Of a DNA stretch of 50,851 nucleotides, positions 26,391-35,338 are shown piece by piece. Under the pieces are notes generated by a model. That model was not told the origin of the DNA, did not search any database, and saw only the letters and a program-made list of their open reading frames with translations. The stretch covers positions 1 to 50,851 of the forward strand of contig QHZY01000043.1 in NCBI GenBank assembly GCA_003224855.1, written 5' to 3'. A program made the translations under genes and the position numbers. This stretch comes from Acidobacteriota bacterium. GTDB lineage: Bacteria; Acidobacteriota; Terriglobia; Terriglobales; Acidobacteriaceae. Each line of letters begins with the position of its first letter. Position 1 is the stretch's first letter.

Positions 26391-27572
26391 TTAAAAGGCA
26401 TCGATGCCGGTTACGCTGGAGCCGATGATAAGCGCGTGGATGTCATGCGTACCCTCATAGGTCTTCACCGATTCGAGGTTCATCATGTGGCGCATGATCG
26501 GATAGTCATCGGCAACGCCGTTTGCGCCCAGAATGTCACGGGACATGCGTGCACACTCAAGCGCCATCCAGACGTTGTTTCGCTTGGCCATCGAGATGTG
26601 CTGGGGCCTGGCTCTGTTCTCATCTTTTAAACGACCAACCTGCAGGGCGAGAAACTGCGCTTTTGTGATTTCGCTGATCATCCATGCAAGCTTTTCCTGC
26701 ACCAGTTGGTGGGAAGCAATGGGCTGATCGCGGAATTGCTTTCGAAGCTGTGAGTATTGCAGGGCAGTGTCGTAACACGCCATGGCCGCACCGATGCCGC
26801 CCCAGGCGATTCCGTAGCGCGCCTGATTCAGGCACATGAGCGGGGACTTCAAGCCGCCGGTGCCGGGCAGAAGATTCGATTCAGGAACGCGAACGTCCTG
26901 CAATGACAGTCCGGAAGTTACCGATGCCCGCAGCGACCACTTGCCGTGGATGTCTTCGGCTTTGAATCCCGGGCGATCGGTTTCAACGATGAAGCCGCGG
27001 ATGGTGTCATTTTCTTCTCCAACTTTCGCCCAGATGATGGCGAGATCGGCGATGGAGCCGGAAGTGATCCACATCTTCTCGCCGTTCAGGACATATTCTT
27101 TGCCCGATTTATTGGCGCGCGTCCTCATACCGCCCGGATTTGAGCCAAAATCGGGCTCAGTAAGGCCGAAGCAGCCAAGCTTTTCGCCTTTCTGCATGGC
27201 GGGCAGCCAGGTCTCCTTCTGTTCTTCGCTGCCAAAGGCGTGGATGGGATACATGGCCAGCGCCGACTGCACGCTGACAAAACTGCGCACGCCACTATCA
27301 CCCCGTTCCATTTCCTGCATCACCAGGCCGTATTCGACGTTCGACATGCCGGCGCAGCCGTAGCCCTTGAGAGAAGCACCGAAAAAACCGAGCTCCGCCA
27401 TCGGCTTGACGAGTTCCTTGGGGAAGCGGCCGGCGCGGTTGCATTCTTCAATGATCGGAACGAGATTGTCTTCGATAAATTGCCGGGTGGTATTGCGGAC
27501 CAGACGCTCGTCGTCGTTAAGCAGGCTGTCGAATTCGAGAAAATCGACTCCACGGAATTTGATGGCGGGCAT
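26391..27572 (-). CDS. gcdH: Glutaryl-CoA dehydrogenase-type acyl-CoA dehydrogenase
   Basis: 393-residue flavoprotein. Diagnostic stretches are KGYGCAGMSNVEYGLVMQEMERGDSG, CFGLTEPDFGSNPGGMRT (FAD-binding), WITSGSIADLAIIWAKV, RYGIAWGGIGAAMACYDTALQY, and the C-terminal KTYEGTHDIHALIIGSSVTGIDAF with the catalytic Glu in YEGTHDIH. This ending is specific to glutaryl-CoA dehydrogenases, which oxidise and decarboxylate glutaryl-CoA to crotonyl-CoA in lysine and tryptophan breakdown. A plain acyl-CoA dehydrogenase role is less likely. Monocistronic; the electron transfer flavoprotein is elsewhere. Confidence 0.92.
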   Translation of the reverse strand: MPAIKFRGVDFLEFDSLLNDDERLVRNTTRQFIEDNLVPIIEECNRAGRFPKELVKPMAELGFFGASLKGYGCAGMSNVEYGLVMQEMERGDSGVRSFVSVQSALAMYPIHAFGSEEQKETWLPAMQKGEKLGCFGLTEPDFGSNPGGMRTRANKSGKEYVLNGEKMWITSGSIADLAIIWAKVGEENDTIRGFIVETDRPGFKAEDIHGKWSLRASVTSGLSLQDVRVPESNLLPGTGGLKSPLMCLNQARYGIAWGGIGAAMACYDTALQYSQLRKQFRDQPIASHQLVQEKLAWMISEITKAQFLALQVGRLKDENRARPQHISMAKRNNVWMALECARMSRDILGANGVADDYPIMRHMMNLESVKTYEGTHDIHALIIGSSVTGIDAF

Positions 27573-27902
27573 AGTTTCTCGTTTCTGCGCCGCAGCTGGC
27601 GGCGAAGTGAGATGAGCAAACCTTTAAAACTAACAAAGGGAGAGAGAGAGGGTCAAACGGGCGAGGGTCGGTAGGTCTTAACTCGTGTTGTTTTGCGAAT
27701 TATTTCGCGAAACATCTGTCAGTTTCGCGGTTTTTAACTGAAGTGCCTTGGTCGCGCAAAGCAGGCGAGAATCAACTAATTGTGAGAACCGTGAATGGCA
27801 GAGGCAGTGAGCGAAGGGGAGCACTTTCTATCAATCTTTACAATGTTTTTGCAAACCTTTGTAGGTTGTGCTAAACCCTTTCGCATCTAAAATGGCAGCC
27901 AC
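27573..27902. other. 330-bp gene-free stretch
   Basis: Divergent space between gcdH and the TPR-like gene. It holds the 10-bp palindrome TTTCGCGAAA (27703-27712), overlapping the inverted repeat GCGAA-TTAT-TTCGC, and a second TTTCGCGG some 25 bp on. These could be an operator or small hairpin. I see no gene, no RNA signature and no obvious promoter hexamers. Confidence 0.4.
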
Positions 27903-28745
27903 ATGTTGAGGAGCTTCGCAGGCGCGTTCCTGGTAATTGTGATGAGCGCGTCGGTGTCTGCCTTAGCCGCAGATTCGGTGCTCACCAATGGAGTTTCGCT
28001 GAATGACGGTTTCCAGCTTATGTACAATCTGGAATTCGAGCGAGCCCATCAGGCGTTCCTTTCCTGGCAGCAGAGATATCCCAATGATCCAATGGGTCAG
28101 GTGGCGGATGCGGCAGGTGTCCTCTTTTCTGAGTTCAACCGGATGGGAATTCTGGAAGCGCAGTTTTATGAAGATGACAAGATTTTTAAAAGCGAAAAGA
28201 AGCCCAGTTCCGATCCGCAGGCGAGAACCCGATTCAATGACACGCTGAACAAGGGCGAGACTCTGGCGAAGGCCCGGTTGTCATCGAATGCGAAAGACCG
28301 CGACGCGCTGTTCGCGATGACCCTGATCTCGGGGTTGCGCGCCGACTACGCGGCGCTGATCGACAAGAGTAATCTCACCTCGCTTCATTACACACGCGCC
28401 GCCGACCAATGGGCGCGGCAGTTGCTGGCAGTTGATCCAAATTGTTCGGATGCGCACGTGGCGACTGGGTTCAGCAAGTACATCATCGGTAGCATGGCTG
28501 CGCCGATGCGCTGGATTTTGCGGGTGGGCGGCGTTTCTGGCGACAAGAAGCAAGGAATCTCTGAACTGCAGATCACAGCGACCACCGGTCAATATCTGGC
28601 GCCGTTTGCACGCATCCTGCTGGCAATTGCCTACGTCCGCGAAAAGGACACTATGAAGGCTCGAGAGTTGCTGGCTTCACTGCGGGATCAGTATCCGAAA
28701 AACCCCCTTTTTGCGCGTGAGATTGCGCGCCTGCAGGCCCAGTAA
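27903..28745 (+). CDS. Secreted TPR-like protein
   Basis: 280 residues with a signal peptide (MLRSFAGAFLVIVMSASVSALA-ADS). Helical repeat pattern with TPR-like pairs (GFQLMYNLEFERAHQAFLSWQQRYPNDPMG near residues 35-63; LLAIAYVREKDTMKARELLASLRDQYPKNP near 240-270). Such proteins act as periplasmic scaffolds; no enzyme motif is seen. It precedes pstS by 143 bp, but pstS has its own Pho box, so cotranscription is not required. Function unknown. Confidence 0.75.
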   Translation: MLRSFAGAFLVIVMSASVSALAADSVLTNGVSLNDGFQLMYNLEFERAHQAFLSWQQRYPNDPMGQVADAAGVLFSEFNRMGILEAQFYEDDKIFKSEKKPSSDPQARTRFNDTLNKGETLAKARLSSNAKDRDALFAMTLISGLRADYAALIDKSNLTSLHYTRAADQWARQLLAVDPNCSDAHVATGFSKYIIGSMAAPMRWILRVGGVSGDKKQGISELQITATTGQYLAPFARILLAIAYVREKDTMKARELLASLRDQYPKNPLFAREIARLQAQ

Positions 28746-28825
28746 GTGGAACCGGGCCCGCCCGCAAGGAATCGATGCTGATAAATCCATATCTTTCAAT
28801 ATGATTCATCAGAATTTCACTGCTT

Positions 28826-28858
28826 TGTAACTCTGCTGTAACACAGTCCCCGTAGAAA
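28826..28858 (+). promoter_or_regulatory. Pho box-like direct repeat and -10 of pstS
   Basis: TGTAACT-CTGC-TGTAACA (28826-28843): two 7-mers with an 11-bp period, the geometry of a PhoB dimer site. TAGAAA (28853-28858) lies nine bases after it, where a -10 hexamer is expected when the box replaces the -35. The same arrangement precedes pstC. The pstS start codon follows 30 bp later. Confidence 0.7.
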
Positions 28859-28888
28859 ATAGCCATATTGAACAAGGAGGACTGTCGA

Positions 28889-29893
28889 GTGATTCATCGA
28901 ATTGCGCTGTTGTGTGTCGCTCTGGCGATACCTGCCTGGGGTCAGACCACTGTAAACGGGGCGGGCGCAACATTTCCTAATCCGATCTATCAAAAATGGT
29001 TCAGCGAGTACCATAAGGCACACTCAGACGTTCAGTTCAACTATCAATCGATTGGCAGCGGTGGCGGTATACGTCAGGTCCTGGCCGGGACGGTGGATTT
29101 CGGTGCCAGCGACGGACCGATGACCGATGAACAGTTATCGCAATTCAAAGGCGGAAAAATTGTGCACATCCCGACTGTTCTCGGGGCAGTGGTGCCGGCT
29201 TACAACATCCCCGGAGTGAGCGAAGAATTGAAGTTCAGCCCACAAGTCCTGGCGGGCATTTTCCTTGGCAAAATCAACTCATGGAACGATCCAGCCATCG
29301 CAAAGGACAATCCAGGAGTGAATCTACCCGGCCAGCCGATCATTGTCGTCCATCGTTCGGACGGCAGCGGCACGACCTACATTTTCACTGATTATCTTTC
29401 AAAGGTCAGCTCGGATTGGCAGAATGGACCGGGAAAAGGTACTTCGGTCAAGTGGCCGGTCGGCTTAGGTGGTAAAGGCAATGAAGGTGTTGCGGGCATG
29501 GTCCGACAGATGGCGGGCTCGCTGGGCTACATTGAATTGATCTATGCTGTCCAGAACAAGATTCCGTATGGCACAGTGAAGAATTCATCGGGTGCGGTGG
29601 TAAAGGCGTCCCTTGAAAGCGTGACCGCGGCCGCGGCGTCGGTCAAGAACATGCCTGCCGATTACCGAGTTTCAATCACCAATGCACCTGGCAAAGATGC
29701 CTATCCGATCTCGAGCTTCACCTGGCTTCTAATCCCTAATCCGGCGAAAGATGGAAACAAGGGGAAGATCCTGGTGGATTTTCTGAATTGGATGCTGGAC
29801 GGTGGTGAGAAAATGACCGCCGAACTCACCTATGCTCCATTACCGGAGAGCGTGGTCACAAAGGTAAAGCAAACGATCAAGCAGCTGAAGTAG
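28889..29893 (+). CDS. pstS: Phosphate ABC transporter substrate-binding protein PstS
   Basis: Periplasmic phosphate receptor for PstCAB. 334 residues from GTG 28889, preceded by AAGGAGG (28874-28880); the frame extends to 28868 but that start would fall before the ribosome-binding site. Signal peptide MIHRIALLCVALAIPAWG. Phosphate-site motifs: GAGATFPNPIYQKW, SIGSGGGIRQV, FGASDGPM, and HRSDGSGTTYIFTDYL with the Ser-Gly-Thr loop. The Pho box in front supports induction by phosphate limitation. Unusually it is 5.4 kb away from pstC, separated by ppk1, sixA, ppx and the CHAD gene. Confidence 0.95.
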   Translation: MIHRIALLCVALAIPAWGQTTVNGAGATFPNPIYQKWFSEYHKAHSDVQFNYQSIGSGGGIRQVLAGTVDFGASDGPMTDEQLSQFKGGKIVHIPTVLGAVVPAYNIPGVSEELKFSPQVLAGIFLGKINSWNDPAIAKDNPGVNLPGQPIIVVHRSDGSGTTYIFTDYLSKVSSDWQNGPGKGTSVKWPVGLGGKGNEGVAGMVRQMAGSLGYIELIYAVQNKIPYGTVKNSSGAVVKASLESVTAAAASVKNMPADYRVSITNAPGKDAYPISSFTWLLIPNPAKDGNKGKILVDFLNWMLDGGEKMTAELTYAPLPESVVTKVKQTIKQLK

Positions 29894-29994
29894 GAACCCT
29901 GGGTGCGGCCTCTAAGCTCCGTCCCCTCCTTTATACTGAATAGGTAGACGAGCCGTATTACGAACTTTCGGTAAAACTTAACCAGACAATTTAC

Positions 29995-30180
29995 GTGGGC
30001 GAGTACACACCCCGCCATTCGGGTGGTACGCTGCCCGAATCGTGGTCGCCGGGCACCGAGATCCAGTTAAAAGTCGACAAGCGGCATTTCTACGTTAAGA
30101 CTCCTGGCGACGAAGAAATCGATTTTGCGGTGGTGAAGCGTGTGCGGGCAGAAGCCTGGCAGCCATCTGACGCGAAGTAA
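29995..30180 (+). CDS. Small unknown protein, probably an N-terminally truncated remnant
   Basis: 61 codons from GTG 29995, with no ribosome-binding site visible. The frame reads coherently back to 29944 (VDEPYYELSVKLNQTIY) and ends there at a TAG, so the GTG cuts into what looks like the same domain; the true N-terminus seems to be missing. The recognisable part, YVGEYTPRHSGGTLPESW, resembles a short secreted domain seen in Acidobacteriota. It lies between pstS and ppk1. May still be a small real gene. Confidence 0.4.
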   Translation: MGEYTPRHSGGTLPESWSPGTEIQLKVDKRHFYVKTPGDEEIDFAVVKRVRAEAWQPSDAK

Positions 30181-30218
30181 ACGACTGATCCGCAAGGCTT
30201 GAAACCTTACCTGTTTCT

Positions 30219-32375
30219 ATGGCGCGAATTTCGCTCGACAACCCAGCGTATTACATCAACCGGGAATCCTCCTGGCTGGAGTTTAACCGGCGGGTTCTGG
30301 AGGAGGCCTCCGCGCCGGAGAATCCGCTGCTCGAACGGCTGAAATTTCTGGCCATCACTGCCAGCAATCTGGACGAATTTTTTGAGGTCCGTGTGGCTGG
30401 ACTGGTACAGCAGATCGAAGATGGCTATACCGAGGCCGGGCCGGACGGGCTCACCTTGCTGGAAGAGCGGGACTTGCTGGCGCGGAACACGCATGAGTTC
30501 GTGCGTGATCAGTATTCGTGCTGGAATGAGAGTTTGCGGTCGCAGCTGCACGAGAATGGCGTCCGCGTACTGGGGCTGCATGAGCTGGATGACCGTGGAC
30601 GGGCGTTTGTCGAAGAATACAGCGAAAGGGAATTGGACTTATTGCTGACGCCGGTGACCGTGGATCCGGCGCACCCTTTTCCAAGGGTCATTAACAAAGC
30701 TTTGAGCGTGGCATTCCTGCTGCGCCGTCGCAGGCGGTCCTCGGTCACTTACACGGGAGTGGTAACCGTGCCCCGCGCGCTCCCACGGCTGGTTCGCTTG
30801 CCGTCGGACGACACCGACGATTTCATCTTTCTGGCCGACCTGGTAGCTCACCACGCGTCGAGGATGTATCACGGATATGACCTGGTTTCCTCAGCCGCAT
30901 TTCGAGTAACGCGAAACAGCAATCTGTATCTGGCGGAAGAAGAATCACGGAACCTGCTGGAATCGGTGCGCACCGAGTTGCATAACCGGCGCAAGGGTGA
31001 TGCGGTGCGGCTGGAAATCGAGGCTGATGCTGACCCGGAGATCATCGAGCGGCTGCGGACAAACTTCGGACTCGACCAGTGGCAGGTGTTTCCGGTGAAC
31101 GGGCCGGTGAACCTTTCCCGGCTGTTTGACATCTACCAACAGAGCGCACGGCCAGACCTGAAGTTCAAAGCATGCGTTCCGCGCGAGTTGCGGCTGACGG
31201 GAAAATCGCAGGACTTGTTCGAAGAATTGCGACGTCATGATGTGCTGCTTCACCACCCCTATGATTCTTACGACGCGGTGGTTTCGTTCATCGAATCGGC
31301 GGCCAAAGATCCGCGAGTGCTCTCCATCAAGCAGACGCTTTATCGCACCAACGAGCAGTCCCTGATTGTGCCGGCGTTGATCGCGGCTGCGGAACGGAAG
31401 GAAGTTACCGCGGTGGTGGAGTTGAAAGCCCGCTTCGACGAAGCTTCGAACATCCGTTGGGCGCGCGACCTGGAAGATGCTGGGGTGCAGGTATTTCATG
31501 GGCTGGTTGGATTGAAGACGCACTGCAAATTATCGTTGCTGGTGAGGCGTGATCCGGATGGAGTGATACGACGGTACGCGCACCTGGGAACGGGAAATTA
31601 CAACGCCAGCACGGCGCGTCTTTATACCGATCTGAGTCTGTTGACTGCCAGTGCTGCGATTACTTCGGCCGTTCATGATGTTTTTAGTTTTCTGACCGCG
31701 TATGCGGAACACTCGAGTTATGAGCCGTTGATGGTTGCGCCCCTTGATTTAGCCGAAGGCTGCCTGGCAATGATCAATCGTGAGGCGGAGCATGCCGCTC
31801 GCGGCAAGCCGGGCAGGATTATCGCCAAAATGAATGCGTTGCTGGACAAGAACATCATTATGGCGCTCTACCGGGCGTCGCAGGCGGGCGTGGAGATCGA
31901 TCTGATCGTGCGAGGTATGTGCGCGTTGCGACCAGGTGTTCGGGGGGTGAGCGACCGCATAAGGGTGCGAAGCATAGTGGGACGTTTCCTGGAGCACAGC
32001 CGCATCTTCTATTTCGGAAATGGCGGCGAAGAAGAGATTTACCTGAGCAGCGCCGATTGGATGCCGCGCAATCTATACGAGCGAGTAGAGGTAATGTTTC
32101 CGCTTACCAATCCGATGCTGCGAGAGCGAGTGAAACGAGAAATGCTGGATGCGTACCTGGCCGACAATGTGAAGACGCGCGTGCTGCTGAAAGATGGAAG
32201 TTATATTCCAGCGTGGCGCGCGGGCGGCAAGCGGAAGCCGCCAATGCCGGGGGAGCGGTTCAGCGCTCAAGATTTTCTGATTGCTGTAGCGGAAGGAAAA
32301 CGGATACCGGAACCTATTCCGGAGTCGCCACGACTGAGTGCCCGCCGCAGATCCAGAATAGAAAGGAAGACATAG
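30219..32375 (+). CDS. ppk1: Polyphosphate kinase 1
   Basis: Makes inorganic polyphosphate from ATP. 718 residues, the usual size. N-terminal domain opens with YYINRESSWLEFNRRVLEEA; the phosphorylated His455 lies in RRYAHLGTGNYNAST and the second conserved His593 in LEHSRIFYFGNGG. KQTLYRTNEQS and VVELKARFDEASNI are also present. sixA starts 6 bp after its stop, so the two form an operon. ppx and the CHAD gene on the opposite strand complete a polyphosphate module. Confidence 0.97.
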   Translation: MARISLDNPAYYINRESSWLEFNRRVLEEASAPENPLLERLKFLAITASNLDEFFEVRVAGLVQQIEDGYTEAGPDGLTLLEERDLLARNTHEFVRDQYSCWNESLRSQLHENGVRVLGLHELDDRGRAFVEEYSERELDLLLTPVTVDPAHPFPRVINKALSVAFLLRRRRRSSVTYTGVVTVPRALPRLVRLPSDDTDDFIFLADLVAHHASRMYHGYDLVSSAAFRVTRNSNLYLAEEESRNLLESVRTELHNRRKGDAVRLEIEADADPEIIERLRTNFGLDQWQVFPVNGPVNLSRLFDIYQQSARPDLKFKACVPRELRLTGKSQDLFEELRRHDVLLHHPYDSYDAVVSFIESAAKDPRVLSIKQTLYRTNEQSLIVPALIAAAERKEVTAVVELKARFDEASNIRWARDLEDAGVQVFHGLVGLKTHCKLSLLVRRDPDGVIRRYAHLGTGNYNASTARLYTDLSLLTASAAITSAVHDVFSFLTAYAEHSSYEPLMVAPLDLAEGCLAMINREAEHAARGKPGRIIAKMNALLDKNIIMALYRASQAGVEIDLIVRGMCALRPGVRGVSDRIRVRSIVGRFLEHSRIFYFGNGGEEEIYLSSADWMPRNLYERVEVMFPLTNPMLRERVKREMLDAYLADNVKTRVLLKDGSYIPAWRAGGKRKPPMPGERFSAQDFLIAVAEGKRIPEPIPESPRLSARRRSRIERKT

Positions 32376-32381
32376 TGCATC

Positions 32382-32912
32382 ATGATCGTCTACTTTTTGC
32401 GCCACGCCAGCGCCGGGACACATATCGACAATCCAAAGAAGGATGAGAAGCGGCCCCTGGATAAAACCGGCATTGAGCAGTGCGGATACGTGGGACGGGC
32501 CCTGGCGGCGCTGGATGTTCAGGTCGAATCTGTGATATCCAGTCCACTTAAACGCGCTGCCCAGACCACCTCATTAGTTGCCAACGAGATGGGATTTGAG
32601 GGCAAGATCCAGTTCGATGATTCCCTCAGGCCGAATGCCGATTTCGCAGACTTCCGGCGACTCTTAGGGAAATACGCGCGTCAGGAAAATATCATGGTGG
32701 TTGGTCATAACCCGAGCCTGAGCGAATTCCTGAGCCGGTGCATCAGCGACGACGGGTGTGAAGCCAGCATCGACTTGAAGAAAGGCGCAGTGGCAAGGGT
32801 GGAGGTAAGCCGCAGCGGCGGCACCCTGCACTGGTGCATGACGCCCAAGATGGTGCGCTCGCTTCATGATGCTTCTGCGGAAAGTTCGCGGCCAAAGACC
32901 TCACGAAAATAG
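32382..32912 (+). CDS. sixA: SixA-type phosphohistidine phosphatase
   Basis: 176-residue histidine phosphatase (branch 2). The catalytic RHG-type motif is LRHASAG with His8; SSPLKRAAQTT and VVGHNPSLSEFLSR supply the remaining Arg and His. SixA removes phosphate from His residues of phosphorelay proteins. Encoded 6 bp after ppk1, whose mechanism uses phospho-His, which makes a link to that enzyme tempting but unproven. Its last 49 bp overlap the 3' end of the convergent ppx gene. Confidence 0.88.
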   Translation: MIVYFLRHASAGTHIDNPKKDEKRPLDKTGIEQCGYVGRALAALDVQVESVISSPLKRAAQTTSLVANEMGFEGKIQFDDSLRPNADFADFRRLLGKYARQENIMVVGHNPSLSEFLSRCISDDGCEASIDLKKGAVARVEVSRSGGTLHWCMTPKMVRSLHDASAESSRPKTSRK

Positions 32913-34393
32913 CCGGTTTCTTTTTCTACCGCCCACAGTTCCAGGTCCACGCTGGTTCGCGGCCGGGCCATGAGTCTCAATCGAACACTGCCGGACTGGA
33001 CCCGGGCACGCGCGCGGCCAACCGCGCCGCTACGACTGAGATTAAGCGCGCGCGCCAGCCGTAACAGCAGCGAGGCCTTGGTGACGCAGGCGCGCTCCGC
33101 CGGGGTGAGCGGTTTCATAGCGGGATCGCCAGCTTCAGGCCGTGATTTGCCCAGATAGCGGGCGATGGCGGCGATAATTCTTCGCTGAGCAGGCGTGTAA
33201 CCAAGAATTTCCGAATGAGCGATGATGTAGTGGGCGTGGCGGTGGCGGCCGTTGCGGTTCACATAATCACCAACTTCGTAGAGCATAGCGGCCGCGGAAA
33301 GCCATTCGGAATATTCCTGGTGCAGCCGGTGGAGTGAGCGCAAACTGCGGAACAGATCCAAGGCGGCCTCACGCACCGCCAGGGCATGATTCATATCGAT
33401 GTGGTAGTGCTCGACAGCGGCCCGCAAAGACTGCCAGCGTTCGGATTCGATCTGTTTGCGGGAACGGGTGGTGCGATCGTGTTCGGCCGCCATCTGCGCC
33501 AGCAGACCGTCGCGTAGTCCAAGGGGTGAATAGCGGAACCCAGGCAGCTTGCAGGATTCGAGCAGCTCGGCGTAAACCACCGCGCCGGCGGTGATGATCT
33601 CGGCGCGGCGAGGGCCGACACCGGACAGTTTTTTCCGCTCATCCAGCTTGAGGCGCGACAGGATCTTTGCTATGCGGCGCATGTGAACACGCGAGACGGA
33701 ATTCCTGGATACGCCACGCTTTTTGTATAGCCCATAACAAACCGCGGCGAGCGCAGCGGCGGTGCCCGAAGTAGCGATCACAACCTTCGGACGGGAGCGC
33801 ACAATGCGTTCCGATATTCGCCGAATCTCGCGTTGCACAAAACCATGCAACTGCCGAAGTTCAGACTTCCTGGGCGGATCGCCGTGGAAAAATTCATTGG
33901 TCAGGCGTACAGCGCCGAGAGGCAAACTGACAGTTTCGCTGATGTGGCCTTTAACGGAAATTGTGAGTTCACAGCTGCCGCCGCCCAGGTCAACCATCAG
34001 CACCGGCGAAGCGTTAATGCGGGAACTGAAGACGATCCCGAGGTGAATCAGGCGTGCTTCTTCAAGGCCAGAGATGATTTCGACCTGCCAGCCGGTAGCG
34101 GAACGCACCCATTCCAGGAAGGCTGCGGAGTTTCGCGCGTCACGCAGAGCACTGGTAGCCACCACGCGGACGATATCAGCAGCATGCTTCTGTGCCGCGC
34201 GATGAAAGCGGCGCAGAACTTTGACAGTGATTTCCATGGCTTGAGGAGAGAGAAATCCACCGCGGAACACCGATTCTCCGAGCCGGGTGACGGCGCGGTC
34301 TTCATGAATTTCCTGCAAGCGGCGGCCGACCAGGCGGGAAATTTTCAGGCGAACGGAGTTGGAACCGATATCGATCGCGGCAAAGGTCGGCAT
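32864..34393 (-). CDS. ppx: Exopolyphosphatase/pppGpp phosphohydrolase (Ppx/GppA)
   Basis: 509 residues. Actin-like ATPase-fold domain: FAAIDIGSNSVRLKISRL (phosphate loop), VATSALRDARNSAAFLEWV, EEARLIHLGIVFSS, VDLGGGSCELTI (second loop) and VIATSGTAAALAAVCYG. The C-terminal third resembles the HD-type domain of Ppx2-like proteins (HALAVREAALDLFRSLRSL, AAMLYEVGDYVNRNGRHRHAHYIIAHSEILG). It releases phosphate from polyphosphate chain ends or converts pppGpp. Faces ppk1-sixA tail to tail with a 49-bp overlap. Polyphosphatase or pppGpp activity cannot be separated by sequence. Confidence 0.93.
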   Translation of the reverse strand: MPTFAAIDIGSNSVRLKISRLVGRRLQEIHEDRAVTRLGESVFRGGFLSPQAMEITVKVLRRFHRAAQKHAADIVRVVATSALRDARNSAAFLEWVRSATGWQVEIISGLEEARLIHLGIVFSSRINASPVLMVDLGGGSCELTISVKGHISETVSLPLGAVRLTNEFFHGDPPRKSELRQLHGFVQREIRRISERIVRSRPKVVIATSGTAAALAAVCYGLYKKRGVSRNSVSRVHMRRIAKILSRLKLDERKKLSGVGPRRAEIITAGAVVYAELLESCKLPGFRYSPLGLRDGLLAQMAAEHDRTTRSRKQIESERWQSLRAAVEHYHIDMNHALAVREAALDLFRSLRSLHRLHQEYSEWLSAAAMLYEVGDYVNRNGRHRHAHYIIAHSEILGYTPAQRRIIAAIARYLGKSRPEAGDPAMKPLTPAERACVTKASLLLRLARALNLSRSGAVGRARARVQSGSVRLRLMARPRTSVDLELWAVEKETGYFREVFGRELSAEAS

Positions 34394-34449
34394 GAGCTGG
34401 GGAACAGTTTATCGCGAAGAAATGCGAGGCGGAGATCTGAAAGACGCGA

Positions 34450-35271
34450 TCAGGCCGCAGCAGCCGCGCCGGAGAACGAACGGCCGGATTCTGGCTTCTT
34501 GCGGTCTGACCAGCCGGGCCGGGCAAGTTTGATACCTTCCACCGCCAGCCGATATTTGGCGCGGGTGATGTTGCGGAGCGCGGCCACTAGAGCCGAATCA
34601 CTAGGGCCCCCCAGAAGTTTCTGGGCACGTGCGGTGAGCTGCAGCCAATCGTGCCAGTCGCCGATGCGGTCCTGCATCTGTTTCAACTGCTCGAGCAGAA
34701 GTTTAGCCTCAGGCTCCCCTATGGCCAGTTCGGCAACGTAGCGGGCTCGCTTGCCCGCGATGCGATAGTGATGCAGCGACTTCTCATCGTGAGGATCAGA
34801 GTCGCCGAGTGCGTTCATTATCCGTTTAGCAATGGTGGCGAGAACGGCATCGGGCGCGAGTTCAAACTGTTTGGCAGCCCGGCGAGCCCGGCGGCGGGTT
34901 TCGGTGATGAGCTTCTTGTCGAGATCTTTCTGCAAGCGTTTCTGGCTGCGAACCCGAGACTCGCTCAAGGCATGAACCAGACGGGCTTTGCGTCGTGCTT
35001 CCTGCGGGAAAGTCAGACTGCGAAGCGCGGCAAGTTGTGCGTCAATATCTCTCACCATGCCGGCCTTTTTCCGAAGCCGTGACAAACGCTTCATCAGTTT
35101 CTTGTCATTGCTGGTTCGCTTAGGGGCCAGCTCGCGGATCAGGGCTTCCACCCTGCGGCTCGAAGTGCGGAATCCGTGAACGTTCTGTGGGGTTGGGTTA
35201 CGCGCGAAGCTGGCTAGCCGTCTCTCAAGCTTGCTGAAGAGTTCGCGGATCTGAAGCGGGGTGGCCGGCAT
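34450..35271 (-). CDS. CHAD domain protein (polyphosphate-associated)
   Basis: 273 residues from ATG 35269-35271 (MPATPLQIRELF). The frame runs on upstream to 35346, but the added residues are unlike the family and would overlap pstC. The CHAD helical bundle shows VHGFRTSSRRVEALIRELAP with its conserved His/Arg, KKAGMVRDIDAQLAALRSL, SLHHYRIAGKRARYVAELA and QMQDRIGDWHDW. The basic face binds polyphosphate. Lies upstream of ppx by 56 bp and is probably cotranscribed; the Pho-like box at 35297 may drive it, pstC, or both. Confidence 0.9.
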   Translation of the reverse strand: MPATPLQIRELFSKLERRLASFARNPTPQNVHGFRTSSRRVEALIRELAPKRTSNDKKLMKRLSRLRKKAGMVRDIDAQLAALRSLTFPQEARRKARLVHALSESRVRSQKRLQKDLDKKLITETRRRARRAAKQFELAPDAVLATIAKRIMNALGDSDPHDEKSLHHYRIAGKRARYVAELAIGEPEAKLLLEQLKQMQDRIGDWHDWLQLTARAQKLLGGPSDSALVAALRNITRAKYRLAVEGIKLARPGWSDRKKPESGRSFSGAAAAA

Positions 35272-35296
35272 GAAGTGAAAGTTGTGCGCAAAGCAT

Positions 35297-35314
35297 TTTA
35301 ACACTGTTGTAACA
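35297..35314. promoter_or_regulatory. Pho box-like direct repeat between CHAD gene and pstC
   Basis: TTTAACA-CTGT-TGTAACA: 7-mers with an 11-bp period, nearly identical in sequence and spacer to the box before pstS (spacers CTGC and CTGT). It sits in the 67-bp divergent gap between the CHAD start (35271) and pstC (35339), pointing toward pstC, and probably controls pstCAB-phoU and perhaps CHAD-ppx. Confidence 0.7.
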
Positions 35315-35338
35315 CGCGTCTGATACGGTCGGTGGGCG

